From Paracoccus liaowanqingii (GTDB lineage Bacteria; Pseudomonadota; Alphaproteobacteria; Rhodobacterales; Rhodobacteraceae): a stretch of 64,000 nt of DNA. Made by a program: the position numbers and the translations under genes. The notes below the pieces were generated by a model, which saw nothing but the letters and a program-made list of their open reading frames with translations, had not been told where the DNA came from and searched no databases. This document shows, one piece after another, positions 54,555-63,312 of the stretch (its first letter is position 1; every line of letters starts with the position of its first letter). The stretch lies in NCBI RefSeq assembly GCF_004683865.2, contig NZ_CP038439.1:1342501-1406500 (forward strand), written 5' to 3'.

Positions 54555-56512
54555 CCGCGCCCGCCCCCGCCCCGGATGCCGGACCCCCCGCATCGGGCGG
54601 GGCGGTCCGCGGCTCGTTGCGGGGGCGGATCCTGCTGATGTTCGCGGGCACGCTCGGGGCGGCGCTGACGGTCGCGGGGCTGGCTTTGTGGCGCGCGGGG
54701 TCGGGCGGAACGGATGCCGCGATCCAGGGGGCGCTGCTGGCGGGCTTCGGGCTGACCGGCATCGTGACCGGGCTGTGGTATCTGTTCGACCAGAACATCG
54801 CCCGGCCCATCGAGACGCTGGCGGGCGCGCTGCGCACCGGGCGGGTGCCCGATCTGGCGCAATCCCGCTATCTGGCCGATCTGGGCCCCGCCGCCCATGA
54901 CGCGGCGCTGGCGCGGCAGCGGTCGGATCAGGCGCTGGACGCCGCCCTGCAGACCCATGCGGCGGAACTGGCGCGCGAGAAGGCCAGCCTCGAATCGATC
55001 CTGGCGGATTTCGGGGCGGGCGCGGTCATGGCCGATGCGCGGGGGCGGGTGGTCTTCTACAACGCCAGCGCGGCGCGGCTGCTGCCGGGGCTGGCGCTGG
55101 ACGGGATGATGGACCGCCTGCTGACCCCCGGCGCGCTGCGCGCGGCACAGGTGCGGCTGGCGGCGGGCGCAGGGGCGACCGACCTGACCTGTCTCACCAT
55201 GGCGGGGCTGCGCCTGTCGGGACGGCTGCGCCCTATCGACAGCATGGGCGAGGGGGGCTTGCTTCTGATCCTGCGCGACGCCGCCGTGGACCGGCCCGCG
55301 CCGCGCGCCACGCTGGAAGCGCTGCGCCGCCATGCGGCGACGCTGGTGCCGATGTTGGACGCGCTGGACGGTCCGATCCCGCCCGCGCTGGCGCAGGCCA
55401 TCCGCGCCGAGGGGCAGGGCCTGGCCCTGACCACCCGCACCCTGTCGCAGATCCTGGCCAGCGTTGCGCCGGCCCAGATGGCGGGCCTGGACGAGCTGGC
55501 CGCCGGGCTGACCTCCGCCGCCCCCCTGCCGCGCCTGGCCTTCCGCGCCGAGGCGGCGGGGCTGAACGCGCTGCTGCTGGCGCTGGACGCGCGGCTGCGC
55601 GACCGGGGCCATGCGCCGGTCCTGGCCGTCCATCCCGACCAGGCGGACCAGATGCGGCTGGCGCTGGAATGGACCGGCGCCCCCGTGCCCATCGACCTGC
55701 TGGAGGCCTGGCTGACCGATGCCCCCGATCCCGGCCAGCCCGACCTGACGGGCACCGAGATCCTTGCCCGCCACGGCACCGGCATCTGGCCCGAGACGAC
55801 GGGCCCCGGCAGCGCGCTGGTCATGCCGCTGCCCCTGGCCCAAGGCGCGGTGGACGGGTCCGGCGTGACCTATGATTTCGCGCTGGCGGCGCGAGGCGTG
55901 GCCTCGTCGCGCCTGGCGGACTTGACCTGCGTGGTCTTCGACACCGAGACGACGGGCCTGAACGACCACGACGCCATCGTGCAGATCGCCGGACTGCGGC
56001 TGGCGCGGGGCCGGCTGACGGGTGAGCGGTTCGACACGCTGGTCGATCCGGGCCGCCCGATCCCGCCCGGCTCGACCGCGATCCACGGCATCACCGACGC
56101 GATGGTGCAGGGCGCCCCCGACCTGACGGCGGCACTGACGGCCTTCCGGCATTTCTGCGACGACAGCGTGCTGATCGCCCATAACGCGCCCTTCGACATG
56201 GGCTTCCTGCGCCGGGCACGCGCGCAGACGGGCGCGCATTTCGACAACCGGGTGCTGGACACGGTGGCCCTGTCCGCGATGGTCTGGGGGCAGTCGGCGG
56301 TCCATACGCTGGACGCGCTGACCGCGCGGCTCGGCATCGAGATCCCGCCCGAGGCGCGCCACACCGCCATGGGCGACACCATCGCCACGGCGGAGGCCTT
56401 CCTCAAGCTGATCCCGGCGCTGGAGGCCAAGGGCATCACCCGCTTCGAGGAAGCCTGGGCCGAGGCCCGGCGCCATCGCGGCCTGGTCGAGGACGCGAAC
56501 CTGCCCGCCTAG
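54551..56512 (+). CDS. membrane sensor with decayed histidine-kinase core fused to a DEDDh 3'-5' exonuclease
   Basis: 653 residues. Two transmembrane helices (about 27-48 and 57-78), a helical linker, a PAS-like segment (about 140-240, SILADFGAGAVMADARGRVVFYNASAARLL), then a helical DHp-like part without a convincing H-box histidine. Next, residues about 330-440 resemble an ATPase domain but keep only the last glycine strand (HGTGIWPETTGPGSALVMPLPL). The C-terminus is a DnaQ-type exonuclease with Asp464, Glu466 (VFDTETTGL), Asp549 (HNAPFDMGFL), His604 and Asp609 (HTAMGDT), all intact. It probably binds nucleic acid or nucleotides at the membrane in response to a signal; the substrate is unknown. 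Confidence 0.85.
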   Translation: MTAPAPAPDAGPPASGGAVRGSLRGRILLMFAGTLGAALTVAGLALWRAGSGGTDAAIQGALLAGFGLTGIVTGLWYLFDQNIARPIETLAGALRTGRVPDLAQSRYLADLGPAAHDAALARQRSDQALDAALQTHAAELAREKASLESILADFGAGAVMADARGRVVFYNASAARLLPGLALDGMMDRLLTPGALRAAQVRLAAGAGATDLTCLTMAGLRLSGRLRPIDSMGEGGLLLILRDAAVDRPAPRATLEALRRHAATLVPMLDALDGPIPPALAQAIRAEGQGLALTTRTLSQILASVAPAQMAGLDELAAGLTSAAPLPRLAFRAEAAGLNALLLALDARLRDRGHAPVLAVHPDQADQMRLALEWTGAPVPIDLLEAWLTDAPDPGQPDLTGTEILARHGTGIWPETTGPGSALVMPLPLAQGAVDGSGVTYDFALAARGVASSRLADLTCVVFDTETTGLNDHDAIVQIAGLRLARGRLTGERFDTLVDPGRPIPPGSTAIHGITDAMVQGAPDLTAALTAFRHFCDDSVLIAHNAPFDMGFLRRARAQTGAHFDNRVLDTVALSAMVWGQSAVHTLDALTARLGIEIPPEARHTAMGDTIATAEAFLKLIPALEAKGITRFEEAWAEARRHRGLVEDANLPA

Positions 56513-56910
56513 AGCGCGATCTGCGGCTGGTCGGGATCGACCGGGTCGGCGCTGTCGGGATCGGGGCGCGGCGTCTCGCCCAGGGGCGGCGGCGGCGGGG
56601 CATCGTCGCGGCGGCGGATCAGGATGTCGCCGTTGGGCAGCCGCTCGGGCGCCTGATAGTTGCGGATGTCGTCGACCTGTGCGGCCAGATCCTGCAGCAC
56701 CGGCCCCATCCGGCGCAGCGCGCCGGTCAGGTCGTTGGCCAGCCCCTCGGCCTCGGGCGTCTCGCCGCCGAACAGGTCCCCGAACACGCCGTCCAGGCCG
56801 CGTTCGAACAGGCCCGGTTCCTCGGGGGCGGGGGTCGGGTCGTCCTGGGCCTGCGCGGGGCCGAAGGCCAGCGCAAGGGTCAGGGCGAGGGGGGCGAATG
56901 CATGTCTCAT
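56509..56910 (-). CDS. secreted acidic, proline-rich protein, unknown
   Basis: 133 residues with a clear signal peptide (MRHAFAPLALTLALAFGPAQA), then a proline/aspartate/glutamate-rich sequence with a helical middle (LANDLTGALRRMGPVLQDLAAQVDDIRNYQ) and a disordered tail (DDAPPPPPLGETPRPDPDSADP). Proteins of this look occur next to DnaQ or DjlA-type genes in Rhodobacterales, but I do not recognise a function. It ends by overlapping the exonuclease gene by 4 bases in convergent orientation. Confidence 0.72.
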   Translation of the reverse strand: MRHAFAPLALTLALAFGPAQAQDDPTPAPEEPGLFERGLDGVFGDLFGGETPEAEGLANDLTGALRRMGPVLQDLAAQVDDIRNYQAPERLPNGDILIRRRDDAPPPPPLGETPRPDPDSADPVDPDQPQIAL

Positions 56911-56948
56911 GTCCCGAAGATGGGCGGGATCGGGCGCCGCTGCAAGTC

Positions 56949-57692
56949 TCAGGCGGCGCCCATCTGCGGACCGGGGCGATAGCGCGTGCGATAGCTGTCC
57001 CAGGCCTCGTTCAGGCGGCGGGTCCTGGCCTCGGCCAGACGGATCGCCTCGGGCGGCAGGCCGCGTCCAATGGCATGGTCGGGGTGATTCTCGCGCAGCA
57101 GCTGGCGCCAGCGGCGCTTGACCTCGGGCAGCGGCGTGTCGGGTTCCACGCCCAGCACCTCGCAGGGGGGGCAGCCCGCGCCGCTGTCATGGCGGCGGCG
57201 GATGGCGTCGATCTGGGCGGGGGCCAGGCCGAAGATGCGCCCGACCTCGTCCAGGAAGGCGATCTCGGCCTCGTGCAGCGGCCCGTCGGCCACGGCGATG
57301 ACGAACAGCCCCTCGATCACGTCCAGCAGCACCGGATCGCCCGGCGTGAACATCGAGGCCATCTTGCGCGCCCAGGCATCGAAGCCCGCCACATCCTGGC
57401 GTGCCAGATCGAAGACGCGGGCGGCGTTCTTCTCCTCGGACCGGGGGATGATGAAGACGCGGCGAAAGGCCGCCACCTCGGACCGTGCGACGGTGCCGTC
57501 GACCTTGGCCAGCTTGGCGCCAAGCGCGATCACCGCGATGGTGAAGGCGACCGAGCGTTCGGGCGGCGTCGCGGGGCGGTTCGTCCACAGGAAGGCCACG
57601 ATGCGGTCGGACATCCGCTGCCAGAAGCTGCGGGGCGGCGGAAGGGCCGGGCAGGGGCCCGTGCAGGCCAGGGGTGTCGCGCAACAATCCAT
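56949..57692 (-). CDS. DjlA-like protein with TerB and J domains
   Basis: 247 residues. The middle is a TerB-like helical domain (AFTIAVIALGAKLAKVDGTVARSEVAAFRRVF, GLFVIAVADGPLHEAEIAFLDEVGRIF); the C-terminus is a J domain with the HPD motif in RENHPDHAIGRG. In Escherichia coli DjlA this pairing is membrane-anchored and activates DnaK, but here no clear transmembrane segment precedes it. Cysteine-rich N-terminus MDCCATPLACTGPC. The first start is ATG 57692; an internal ATG near MSDRIVAF is an alternative. Confidence 0.82.
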   Translation of the reverse strand: MDCCATPLACTGPCPALPPPRSFWQRMSDRIVAFLWTNRPATPPERSVAFTIAVIALGAKLAKVDGTVARSEVAAFRRVFIIPRSEEKNAARVFDLARQDVAGFDAWARKMASMFTPGDPVLLDVIEGLFVIAVADGPLHEAEIAFLDEVGRIFGLAPAQIDAIRRRHDSGAGCPPCEVLGVEPDTPLPEVKRRWRQLLRENHPDHAIGRGLPPEAIRLAEARTRRLNEAWDSYRTRYRPGPQMGAA

Positions 57693-57701
57693 GAGGTCAG
57701 T

Positions 57702-58235
57702 CTAGCCGCTGACAGCGTCCGGCGATAGGGGCGGGGTGTCGCGCATCGCGGTCAGGTCGCGGCCCATCAGCACAAGATCGTGGAACTGCCCGAATTTCCA
57801 GCCCGCCGCCGGAATGCGGCCCCATTGGGCATATCCCATCGCCGCATGGAAGGCGATCGAGCCCAGGTTGGACCCGGTGATCCCGCCGATCAGCACGCGA
57901 TGGCCGCGCGCGCGGGCGTGATCCTCCAACCCGCACAGCAGGGTGCGGCCCAGGCCCAGGCCGCGCTGGCCGGGCGCCAGATAGATCGTGTGTTCCTGGC
58001 TACGCGCATAGCCCGCCCCGCCGCGGAACTGCGTGTAGGTGCCAAAGCCCACGACCCCGTCCGTCTCGGCCACCAGAAAAGCGTGACCGCCGGCCTGCCT
58101 TTGGGCGATCAGGGCGGCGATGTCCGCCTCGGTCCGCTCGGTCGGCCAGAAGGTGATGGCGGTGTCGCGCACGATGGGGTTCCAGATCGCGGCGATCTGC
58201 GGCACGTCGGACGGGGCGGCGTCGCGCAGGATCAC
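57702..58235 (-). CDS. GNAT-family N-acetyltransferase (phosphinothricin acetyltransferase-like)
   Basis: 177 residues. It starts with [35 protein letters not shown], has the acetyl-CoA loop LAPGQRGLGLGRTLL, and ends with GSNLGSIAFHAAMGYAQWGRIPAAGWKFGQFHDLVLM, a pattern typical of the PAT/Bar/MnaT subgroup that acetylates amino-acid-like amines. Start GTG 58235 overlaps the stop of the glyoxalase-like gene (GTGA). Substrate unknown. Confidence 0.85.
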   Translation of the reverse strand: MILRDAAPSDVPQIAAIWNPIVRDTAITFWPTERTEADIAALIAQRQAGGHAFLVAETDGVVGFGTYTQFRGGAGYARSQEHTIYLAPGQRGLGLGRTLLCGLEDHARARGHRVLIGGITGSNLGSIAFHAAMGYAQWGRIPAAGWKFGQFHDLVLMGRDLTAMRDTPPLSPDAVSG

Positions 58236-58795
58236 AGCGTGACCTGCGTCCCGTCGCGCGTCAGGGTCAGCGTCAGGGGCGTGCCCGCGCCGGTCAGCAT
58301 CAGGCGGCGGTCGGAGAGGTCCAGGCAGTCCAGCGGCAGGGTCAGGCGGGCCAGCCGCATCCCGTGATCGGGCAGGCGGTCGGACGGGTGGGGCCCCGTG
58401 CCCCAATCGATCAGCATGGGCTGCGCCCCGTCGCGCGGCATCTGGCCCGCGCGGGGCAGGGTGATGCGCCAGGACAGATCGCCCCGCGTGGCGGTGGCGA
58501 TGTCGGTCCCCGGCGGGGCGGTCAGCGGATCGGCCCGCGCCACCCAGCCCGCCACGCAGGGCGGGCCGTCGAACCCGTCCAGGCCGAACCAGCGCGGGCG
58601 GTCGGGGCTGTCCGGGTCCGGCGCGATCAGTTCCAGATATTCGCCGGGACCAAGCGACAGCAGCATGTTGTGGGTGCCGAGGCCCGGATGCCGCCCGCCG
58701 GGCTGCAGGTCCAGCCCAAGGCGCGCCCGCAGCCAGTCCGCGCCCTCGGACAGGCTGCGGGCGGCGATGGCCACATGATCGAAGCTCAGGCTCAC
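58232..58795 (-). CDS. glyoxalase-like (VOC family) protein
   Basis: 187 residues of the Glyoxalase_3/VOC-like fold: [56 protein letters not shown] covers the first module with a H-x-E type metal pattern (His7, Glu near 54). The second half is degenerate. Function unknown. Start GTG 58795 overlaps the trpA stop (GTGA), so it is translated with trpA and the GNAT gene. Confidence 0.8.
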   Translation of the reverse strand: MSLSFDHVAIAARSLSEGADWLRARLGLDLQPGGRHPGLGTHNMLLSLGPGEYLELIAPDPDSPDRPRWFGLDGFDGPPCVAGWVARADPLTAPPGTDIATATRGDLSWRITLPRAGQMPRDGAQPMLIDWGTGPHPSDRLPDHGMRLARLTLPLDCLDLSDRRLMLTGAGTPLTLTLTRDGTQVTL

Positions 58796-59589
58796 CCGCG
58801 ATGGGCCCCCGCGGCCAGGTCGCGGACGAAGCTCAGGATCTCGGGGACAGGGCGGCCCTCGCCGATCAGCTTGACGATGGCGCTGCCCACCACGCAGCCA
58901 TCCGCGACCGAGGCGATGGCCTGCGCGGCCTCGGGGGTCGAGATGCCGAAGCCCACCACGACCGGCAGTCCGGCGGCGGCGCGGATGCGCGTCACCTCTG
59001 GGGCGACATCGGCGGCATTCGCGGCGGCGGCGCCGGTGATGCCGGTGACGCTGACGTAATAGACGAAGCCGGTGGTGTTCTTCACCACGGCGGGCAGGCG
59101 GCGGTCATCGGTGGTGGGCGTCGCCAGCCGGATGAAGTTCAGCCCGGCGGCGGTGGCGGGCACGCACAGCTCGGCATCTTCCTCGGGGGGCAGGTCGACG
59201 ACGATCAGCCCGTCGACGCCCGCCTCGACCGCGTCGGTCAGGAACTGGGTGACCCCGCCCGGGCGCGCATAGATCGGGTTGTAATACCCCATCAGCACGA
59301 CGGGGGTGGTCGTGTCCTCGCGCCGGAACGCGCGCAGCATCTCCAGCGTGCGGCTGACGCTGCCGCCCTGCGCCAGCGCCCGCTGGCCCGCCGCCTGGAT
59401 GGTCGATCCGTCCGCCATCGGGTCGGTGAAGGGCATGCCCAGCTCGATGATGTCGACGCCCGCCTCGGGCAGGCCGCGCATGATCTGCAGCGCCGTGGCG
59501 TCATCGGGGTCCGACGCCATCATGTAGGCCACGAAGGCCTTGCGCCCCTGCGCCTTCAGCTCTGCAAACCTGTCGTCGATTCTGGTCAT
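58792..59589 (-). CDS. trpA: tryptophan synthase alpha subunit
   Basis: 265-residue TIM-barrel enzyme. Motifs: the catalytic glutamate in [22 protein letters not shown], the phosphate-binding PVVVGFGIS, the catalytic aspartate region in [18 protein letters not shown], and [12 protein letters not shown]. It splits indole-3-glycerol phosphate and passes indole to TrpB. It is separated from trpF (21 kb) and no trpB is in the window. ATG 59589 is used. Confidence 0.95.
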   Translation of the reverse strand: MTRIDDRFAELKAQGRKAFVAYMMASDPDDATALQIMRGLPEAGVDIIELGMPFTDPMADGSTIQAAGQRALAQGGSVSRTLEMLRAFRREDTTTPVVLMGYYNPIYARPGGVTQFLTDAVEAGVDGLIVVDLPPEEDAELCVPATAAGLNFIRLATPTTDDRRLPAVVKNTTGFVYYVSVTGITGAAAANAADVAPEVTRIRAAAGLPVVVGFGISTPEAAQAIASVADGCVVGSAIVKLIGEGRPVPEILSFVRDLAAGAHRG

Positions 59590-59718
59590 GTCCGTCCCCG
59601 TCTTCTTCGGTCCCAGCACTAGCCCGCATGGGCGTTGGGTGCAATCGGGCCACGGCTGGACTTGGCCGCGCAGGACGCGTAACAGCGGCACGGAAATCGT
59701 TTGGGAAAGGGTGCTGTC

Positions 59719-60816
59719 ATGGGCTTTCGCATGGGGATCGTCGGGCTGCCGAATGTCGGCAAGTCCACGCTGTTCAACGCACTGACACGGACCGCCGCCG
59801 CGCAGGCCGCGAACTTCCCCTTCTGCACGATCGAGCCGAATGTGGGCGAGGTCGCCGTCCCCGATGCGCGGCTGGACACGCTGGCGCAGATCGCGGGCAG
59901 TAAGCAGATCATTCCGACGCGGATCACCTTCGTCGACATCGCCGGTCTGGTGAAGGGCGCCAGCAAGGGCGAGGGCTTGGGCAACCAGTTCCTGGCCACG
60001 ATCCGCGAGGTCGATGCCATCGCCCATGTGCTGCGCTGCTTCGAGGATGGCGACATCACCCATGTCGAGGGCCGCGTCGATGCCCTGGCCGACGCGGAGG
60101 TGATCGAGACCGAGCTGATGATCTCGGACATGGAATCGATCGAGCGGCGGCTGGCCAATCTCGCGCGCAAGCTGAAGGGCGGCGACAAGGATGCCGCCGA
60201 CCAGCAGCGGCTGCTGCAGCAGGCGCTGGCCGCGCTGAACGAGGGCCGCCCCGCCCGCACCATCGCGGTGGCCGAGGACGACCGCCGCGCATGGGAGATG
60301 CTGCAGCTGCTGACCGCGAAACCGGTCCTCTTCGTGTGCAACGTGGCCGAGGACGAGGCCGCGCACGGCAACGCCATGTCCGAGAAGGTCCGCGAGATGG
60401 CCGAGGCGCAGGGCGCGGGCCATGTGGTGATCTCGGCCCGGATCGAGGAAGAGATCAGCCAGCTGGACGCCGAGGAGGCGCAGATGTTCCTGGGCGAGAT
60501 GGGGCTGGAGGAGCCCGGCCTGGATCGCCTGATCCGCGCGGGATACCAGCTGTTGGGCCTGCAGACCTATTTCACCGTGGGGCCGAAAGAGGCCCGCGCC
60601 TGGACCATCACCAAGGGCACGCTGGCCCCGCAGGCGGCAGGCGTGATCCATGGCGATTTCGAGAAGGGCTTCATCCGGTCGGAAACCATCGCCTATGACG
60701 ATTACGTCGCGGGCAAGGGCGAGGCCGGCGCCCGCGAGGCCGGCAAGCTGCGCGTCGAGGGCAAGACCTACGAGGTCAAGGACGGCGACGTGCTGCACTT
60801 CCTGTTCAGCGGCTGA
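59719..60816 (+). CDS. ychF: YchF/Obg-family redox-regulated ATPase
   Basis: 365 residues, the normal length of YchF. The P-loop is [19 protein letters not shown]2/G3 include [26 protein letters not shown], the altered G4 site is FVCNVAEDE (specificity for ATP), and the C-terminal TGS domain is [18 protein letters not shown], ending in [18 protein letters not shown]. It binds ribosomes and is tied to oxidative stress response and the peptidyl-tRNA hydrolase system. The in-frame TTG at 59701 is not needed; ATG 59719 has GGGAAAGGG upstream. A terminator follows. Confidence 0.96.
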   Translation: MGFRMGIVGLPNVGKSTLFNALTRTAAAQAANFPFCTIEPNVGEVAVPDARLDTLAQIAGSKQIIPTRITFVDIAGLVKGASKGEGLGNQFLATIREVDAIAHVLRCFEDGDITHVEGRVDALADAEVIETELMISDMESIERRLANLARKLKGGDKDAADQQRLLQQALAALNEGRPARTIAVAEDDRRAWEMLQLLTAKPVLFVCNVAEDEAAHGNAMSEKVREMAEAQGAGHVVISARIEEEISQLDAEEAQMFLGEMGLEEPGLDRLIRAGYQLLGLQTYFTVGPKEARAWTITKGTLAPQAAGVIHGDFEKGFIRSETIAYDDYVAGKGEAGAREAGKLRVEGKTYEVKDGDVLHFLFSG

Positions 60817-60898
60817 CCGGCGGCTGCGGTCCTTCGGGCAGTCGGGTTAGGCGATTTCGTCAGCCGCCCGCAAGACTCGCCTTCCGACCCGACGACTC

Positions 60899-60931
60899 AA
60901 GCGTGGCGCCCGGCCGGTCGCCACGCTTTTT
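60899..60931 (+). terminator. rho-independent terminator after ychF
   Basis: AAGCGTGGCG (60899-60908) and CGCCACGCTT (60919-60928) form a perfect 10-bp stem followed by TTT to 60931. It lies 82 bases beyond the ychF stop. The gap down to the carboxypeptidase gene (60932-61035) shows nothing else. Confidence 0.85.
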
Positions 60932-61035
60932 CATGTCGCCGTCGCATCAATGCGCCATCGGGTGCCCCTGATCCCCGGACATGAAAACGCCCCGCCCTTT
61001 TCCAAGGGCGAGGCGCAAGGCGAGAGACCTGTGGA

Positions 61036-62745
61036 TCAGTTCCCGACGACCGTGCAGGGGCGCGAGCGGCTGCGCATCCGTTCGCAGGCCAGTTCCGCAT
61101 GGCCCTTGGACAGGTTGCCGAATCGCGGCTCGAAGCCCCGGTTCGTGTTCGCCACATGGCGACTGGCGGACCCGAAGAGGTTGCCGTCCTGCAGGGCCAG
61201 GCCCAGCAGCATCCGGTCGGCCTCGACCTGCGAGGTGGTCAGGCCAAGCGAGACGCCCCAGTGGCGGCCGCTGTCGGTCGGGCGTCGCACGACCTCCAGC
61301 GCCTCGGGACCGCCCAGATCGCCTTCGCCCATCGCCGCCAGAATCACCGTCTCGGACCGGGGGCGGGGGGCGTTGGAGCTGTCCAGCGACAGGCTGCCCG
61401 GGGCTGCCTGCGGCTGCGGGGCGGCAGGCTCGGGCGCTGCGGCGACCTGCTGGGGCTCGGCCACGGCGGCCGTGCTGGCACTGCGGCGGGGCGAGGGTGC
61501 GGGGCGGTTCGATGCGGCCAACACCGGGGCCGCAAGGCTGGCCGAGGCCGCCGGGGCCGCATCGGAGGCCACGGCGGTCGCGATCGCCTCCTCGATGGCG
61601 GCGGGGCTGGCCGGCGCGCTGCCGGGCCGGGCGCGGGGACGCGAACTGGCGGCCAGCGCAATGCCCGGGGCGGTGGGGGCAGGGGCCGTGGCGCCTGCAC
61701 GGCGCAGCGCCTCGGTCAGGTCCACCGCCGACGGCACGGGGGCTGCGGGCGCGGCCGCGACCAGCGCCGCCGCGGCGGCCGGACGGACCGAGGGCGGCGG
61801 CGAGGCCTGCAGCACCATGCGCTGCGGCTCGGGCTGGGTCGCGGCGGGGCTGGGTGCAACCTGGGCGCGACGGGTCGTCGCCTGGACCAGCATGCGCGGG
61901 CGCTGCGGCTTGACCTCGCGCACGCGGTCGGGAACACGGGGGAAGCTGTTGTCCAGCAGTTCCGCCATCACCTGGTTGCGCTGCGCGGTCGAGGTGCCGC
62001 CGAAGACCGTGGCGATCAGCCGCTTGTTGCCGCGCTGCGCCGAGGCGGTCAGGTTGAAGCCCGCCGCCCGGGTATAGCCGGTCTTGATCCCGTCCGCGCC
62101 GGGATAGTCGTCCAGGAAGCGACGGTTCGTCGCGGTCACCTGCGCGATGCCCGCATCCGCCGTCCGGCGCGAGAACAGGTTGTAATACTGGGGAAAATCG
62201 TAGAACAGGTGGCGGCCCAGGATGCTCATGTCATGGGCGGTCGAGAAATGCCCCTCCTGCGTCAGCCCGTGGGCGTTGCGGAACTGGGTGTTGTTCATGC
62301 CGAGGGCGCGCGCCATCTGCGTCATCTGCTGGGTGAAGGCCTGCTCGGATCCCGCCAGCCCCTCGCCCAGGGCGGTGGCGGCATCGTTGCCCGACTTGAT
62401 CGCCGCGGCGCGGATCAGATAGCGCAATTCGATCTGCTGGCCCGCGCGCAGGCCCAGCTTCGAAGGCGGCTCGTTGGCGGCCTTGCTGGAGATGGTGAAG
62501 CGCGAGTCCAGCCGCACCTGCCCCCGCTCGATCGCCGAGAAGGCCATGTAGAGCGTCATCATCTTGGTGAGCGACGCGGGATGCAGCCGGGTGTCGGCGT
62601 TCTGGCGATAGATGGGCTGGCCCGTCCGGGCATCCATCACATAGGCCGCGAAGGGCGCTGCGGCTGCCGGAAGCGACAGCAGCAGGGTAGCCAGCACGGC
62701 CTGACGCAGCAGCCGGAAGACTTGGGGAAATCTGTTCACTGTCAC
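61036..62745 (-). CDS. D-alanyl-D-alanine carboxypeptidase (DacA/DacF family) with a SPOR-like tail
   Basis: 569 residues. A signal-anchor or signal peptide (about residues 10-30) leads to an S11 penicillin-binding domain with SLTKMM (SxxK), KSGNDA (SxN) and GIKTGYTRAAGFN (KTG). A long alanine/proline-rich flexible linker (about 285-470) follows, and the C-terminus is SPOR-like (HWGVSLGLTTSQVEADRMLL to ACERMRSRSRPCTVVG), which binds denuded glycan at the septum. It removes the terminal D-alanine from peptidoglycan stems. Start is GTG 62745, with GAGG upstream; GTG 62739 is an alternative. About twice the usual length of DacA because of the linker. Confidence 0.88.
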   Translation of the reverse strand: MTVNRFPQVFRLLRQAVLATLLLSLPAAAAPFAAYVMDARTGQPIYRQNADTRLHPASLTKMMTLYMAFSAIERGQVRLDSRFTISSKAANEPPSKLGLRAGQQIELRYLIRAAAIKSGNDAATALGEGLAGSEQAFTQQMTQMARALGMNNTQFRNAHGLTQEGHFSTAHDMSILGRHLFYDFPQYYNLFSRRTADAGIAQVTATNRRFLDDYPGADGIKTGYTRAAGFNLTASAQRGNKRLIATVFGGTSTAQRNQVMAELLDNSFPRVPDRVREVKPQRPRMLVQATTRRAQVAPSPAATQPEPQRMVLQASPPPSVRPAAAAALVAAAPAAPVPSAVDLTEALRRAGATAPAPTAPGIALAASSRPRARPGSAPASPAAIEEAIATAVASDAAPAASASLAAPVLAASNRPAPSPRRSASTAAVAEPQQVAAAPEPAAPQPQAAPGSLSLDSSNAPRPRSETVILAAMGEGDLGGPEALEVVRRPTDSGRHWGVSLGLTTSQVEADRMLLGLALQDGNLFGSASRHVANTNRGFEPRFGNLSKGHAELACERMRSRSRPCTVVGN

Positions 62746-62888
62746 TGTCTCTCTGCCTCAAGCGGGCGCGTCGTTTGTCGCACACCCGTCGTTAATGAAC
62801 TCAGAATAGCACGGGAGTTTTTTCCTTGGAACCGTGCATTCCATCTAAATTCATCTTCCGCGGGAACTGCGGCCTTCCGCGCGGGGGG

Positions 62889-62941
62889 CTTTCATCCGGG
62901 GCGGTTTGCGCTATATTTCACCCCGAGGGCCGGTACCGGCC
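62889..62941 (+). promoter_or_regulatory. possible clpS promoter and adjacent palindrome
   Basis: CTTTCA (62889-62894) and TATATT (62912-62917) are 17 bases apart, an acceptable but weak promoter before clpS. GGCCGGTACCGGCC (62928-62941) is a perfect 14-bp palindrome just downstream and could be an operator or an RNA hairpin in the leader. The 233-base gap also serves the divergent carboxypeptidase gene, whose promoter is not evident. Confidence 0.35.
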
Positions 62942-62978
62942 ATCTTCAGGCCCGCAGCATTCAGGAATACCCCCGCCG

Positions 62979-63308
62979 ATGACGCACTGGATGACCGCAC
63001 CCGACAAGCCCGACGACCAGTCCGACCTGGCGGTCAAGCCGCGCTCCAAGTCCCAACGCCCGCCCATGTACAAGGTCCTGCTGCTGAACGACGACTTCAC
63101 GCCGATGGAGTTCGTCGTCCATGTGCTGGAACGCCTGTTCAACATGACCCACGCCCAGGCCATCGAGATCATGCTGACCGTGCATCGCCGAGGCGTGGCG
63201 GTGGTGGGCGTCTTCTCTCACGAGGTGGCCGAGACGAAGGTCGCCCAGGTGATGGAACTGGCCCGCCGCCAGCAGCATCCCCTGCAATGCACCATGGAAA
63301 AAGAGTAA
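62979..63308 (+). CDS. clpS: ATP-dependent Clp protease adaptor ClpS
   Basis: 109 residues. The N-degron-binding core [24 protein letters not shown] and [35 protein letters not shown] is classic ClpS. It delivers N-end-rule substrates to ClpAP. ATG 62979 with AGGAA 12 bases upstream is preferred; the next ATG is 62991. In many alphaproteobacteria clpA follows; here the next gene is a methyltransferase 4 bases later, so clpA is not adjacent. Confidence 0.95.
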   Translation: MTHWMTAPDKPDDQSDLAVKPRSKSQRPPMYKVLLLNDDFTPMEFVVHVLERLFNMTHAQAIEIMLTVHRRGVAVVGVFSHEVAETKVAQVMELARRQQHPLQCTMEKE

Positions 63309-63312
63309 CCCT

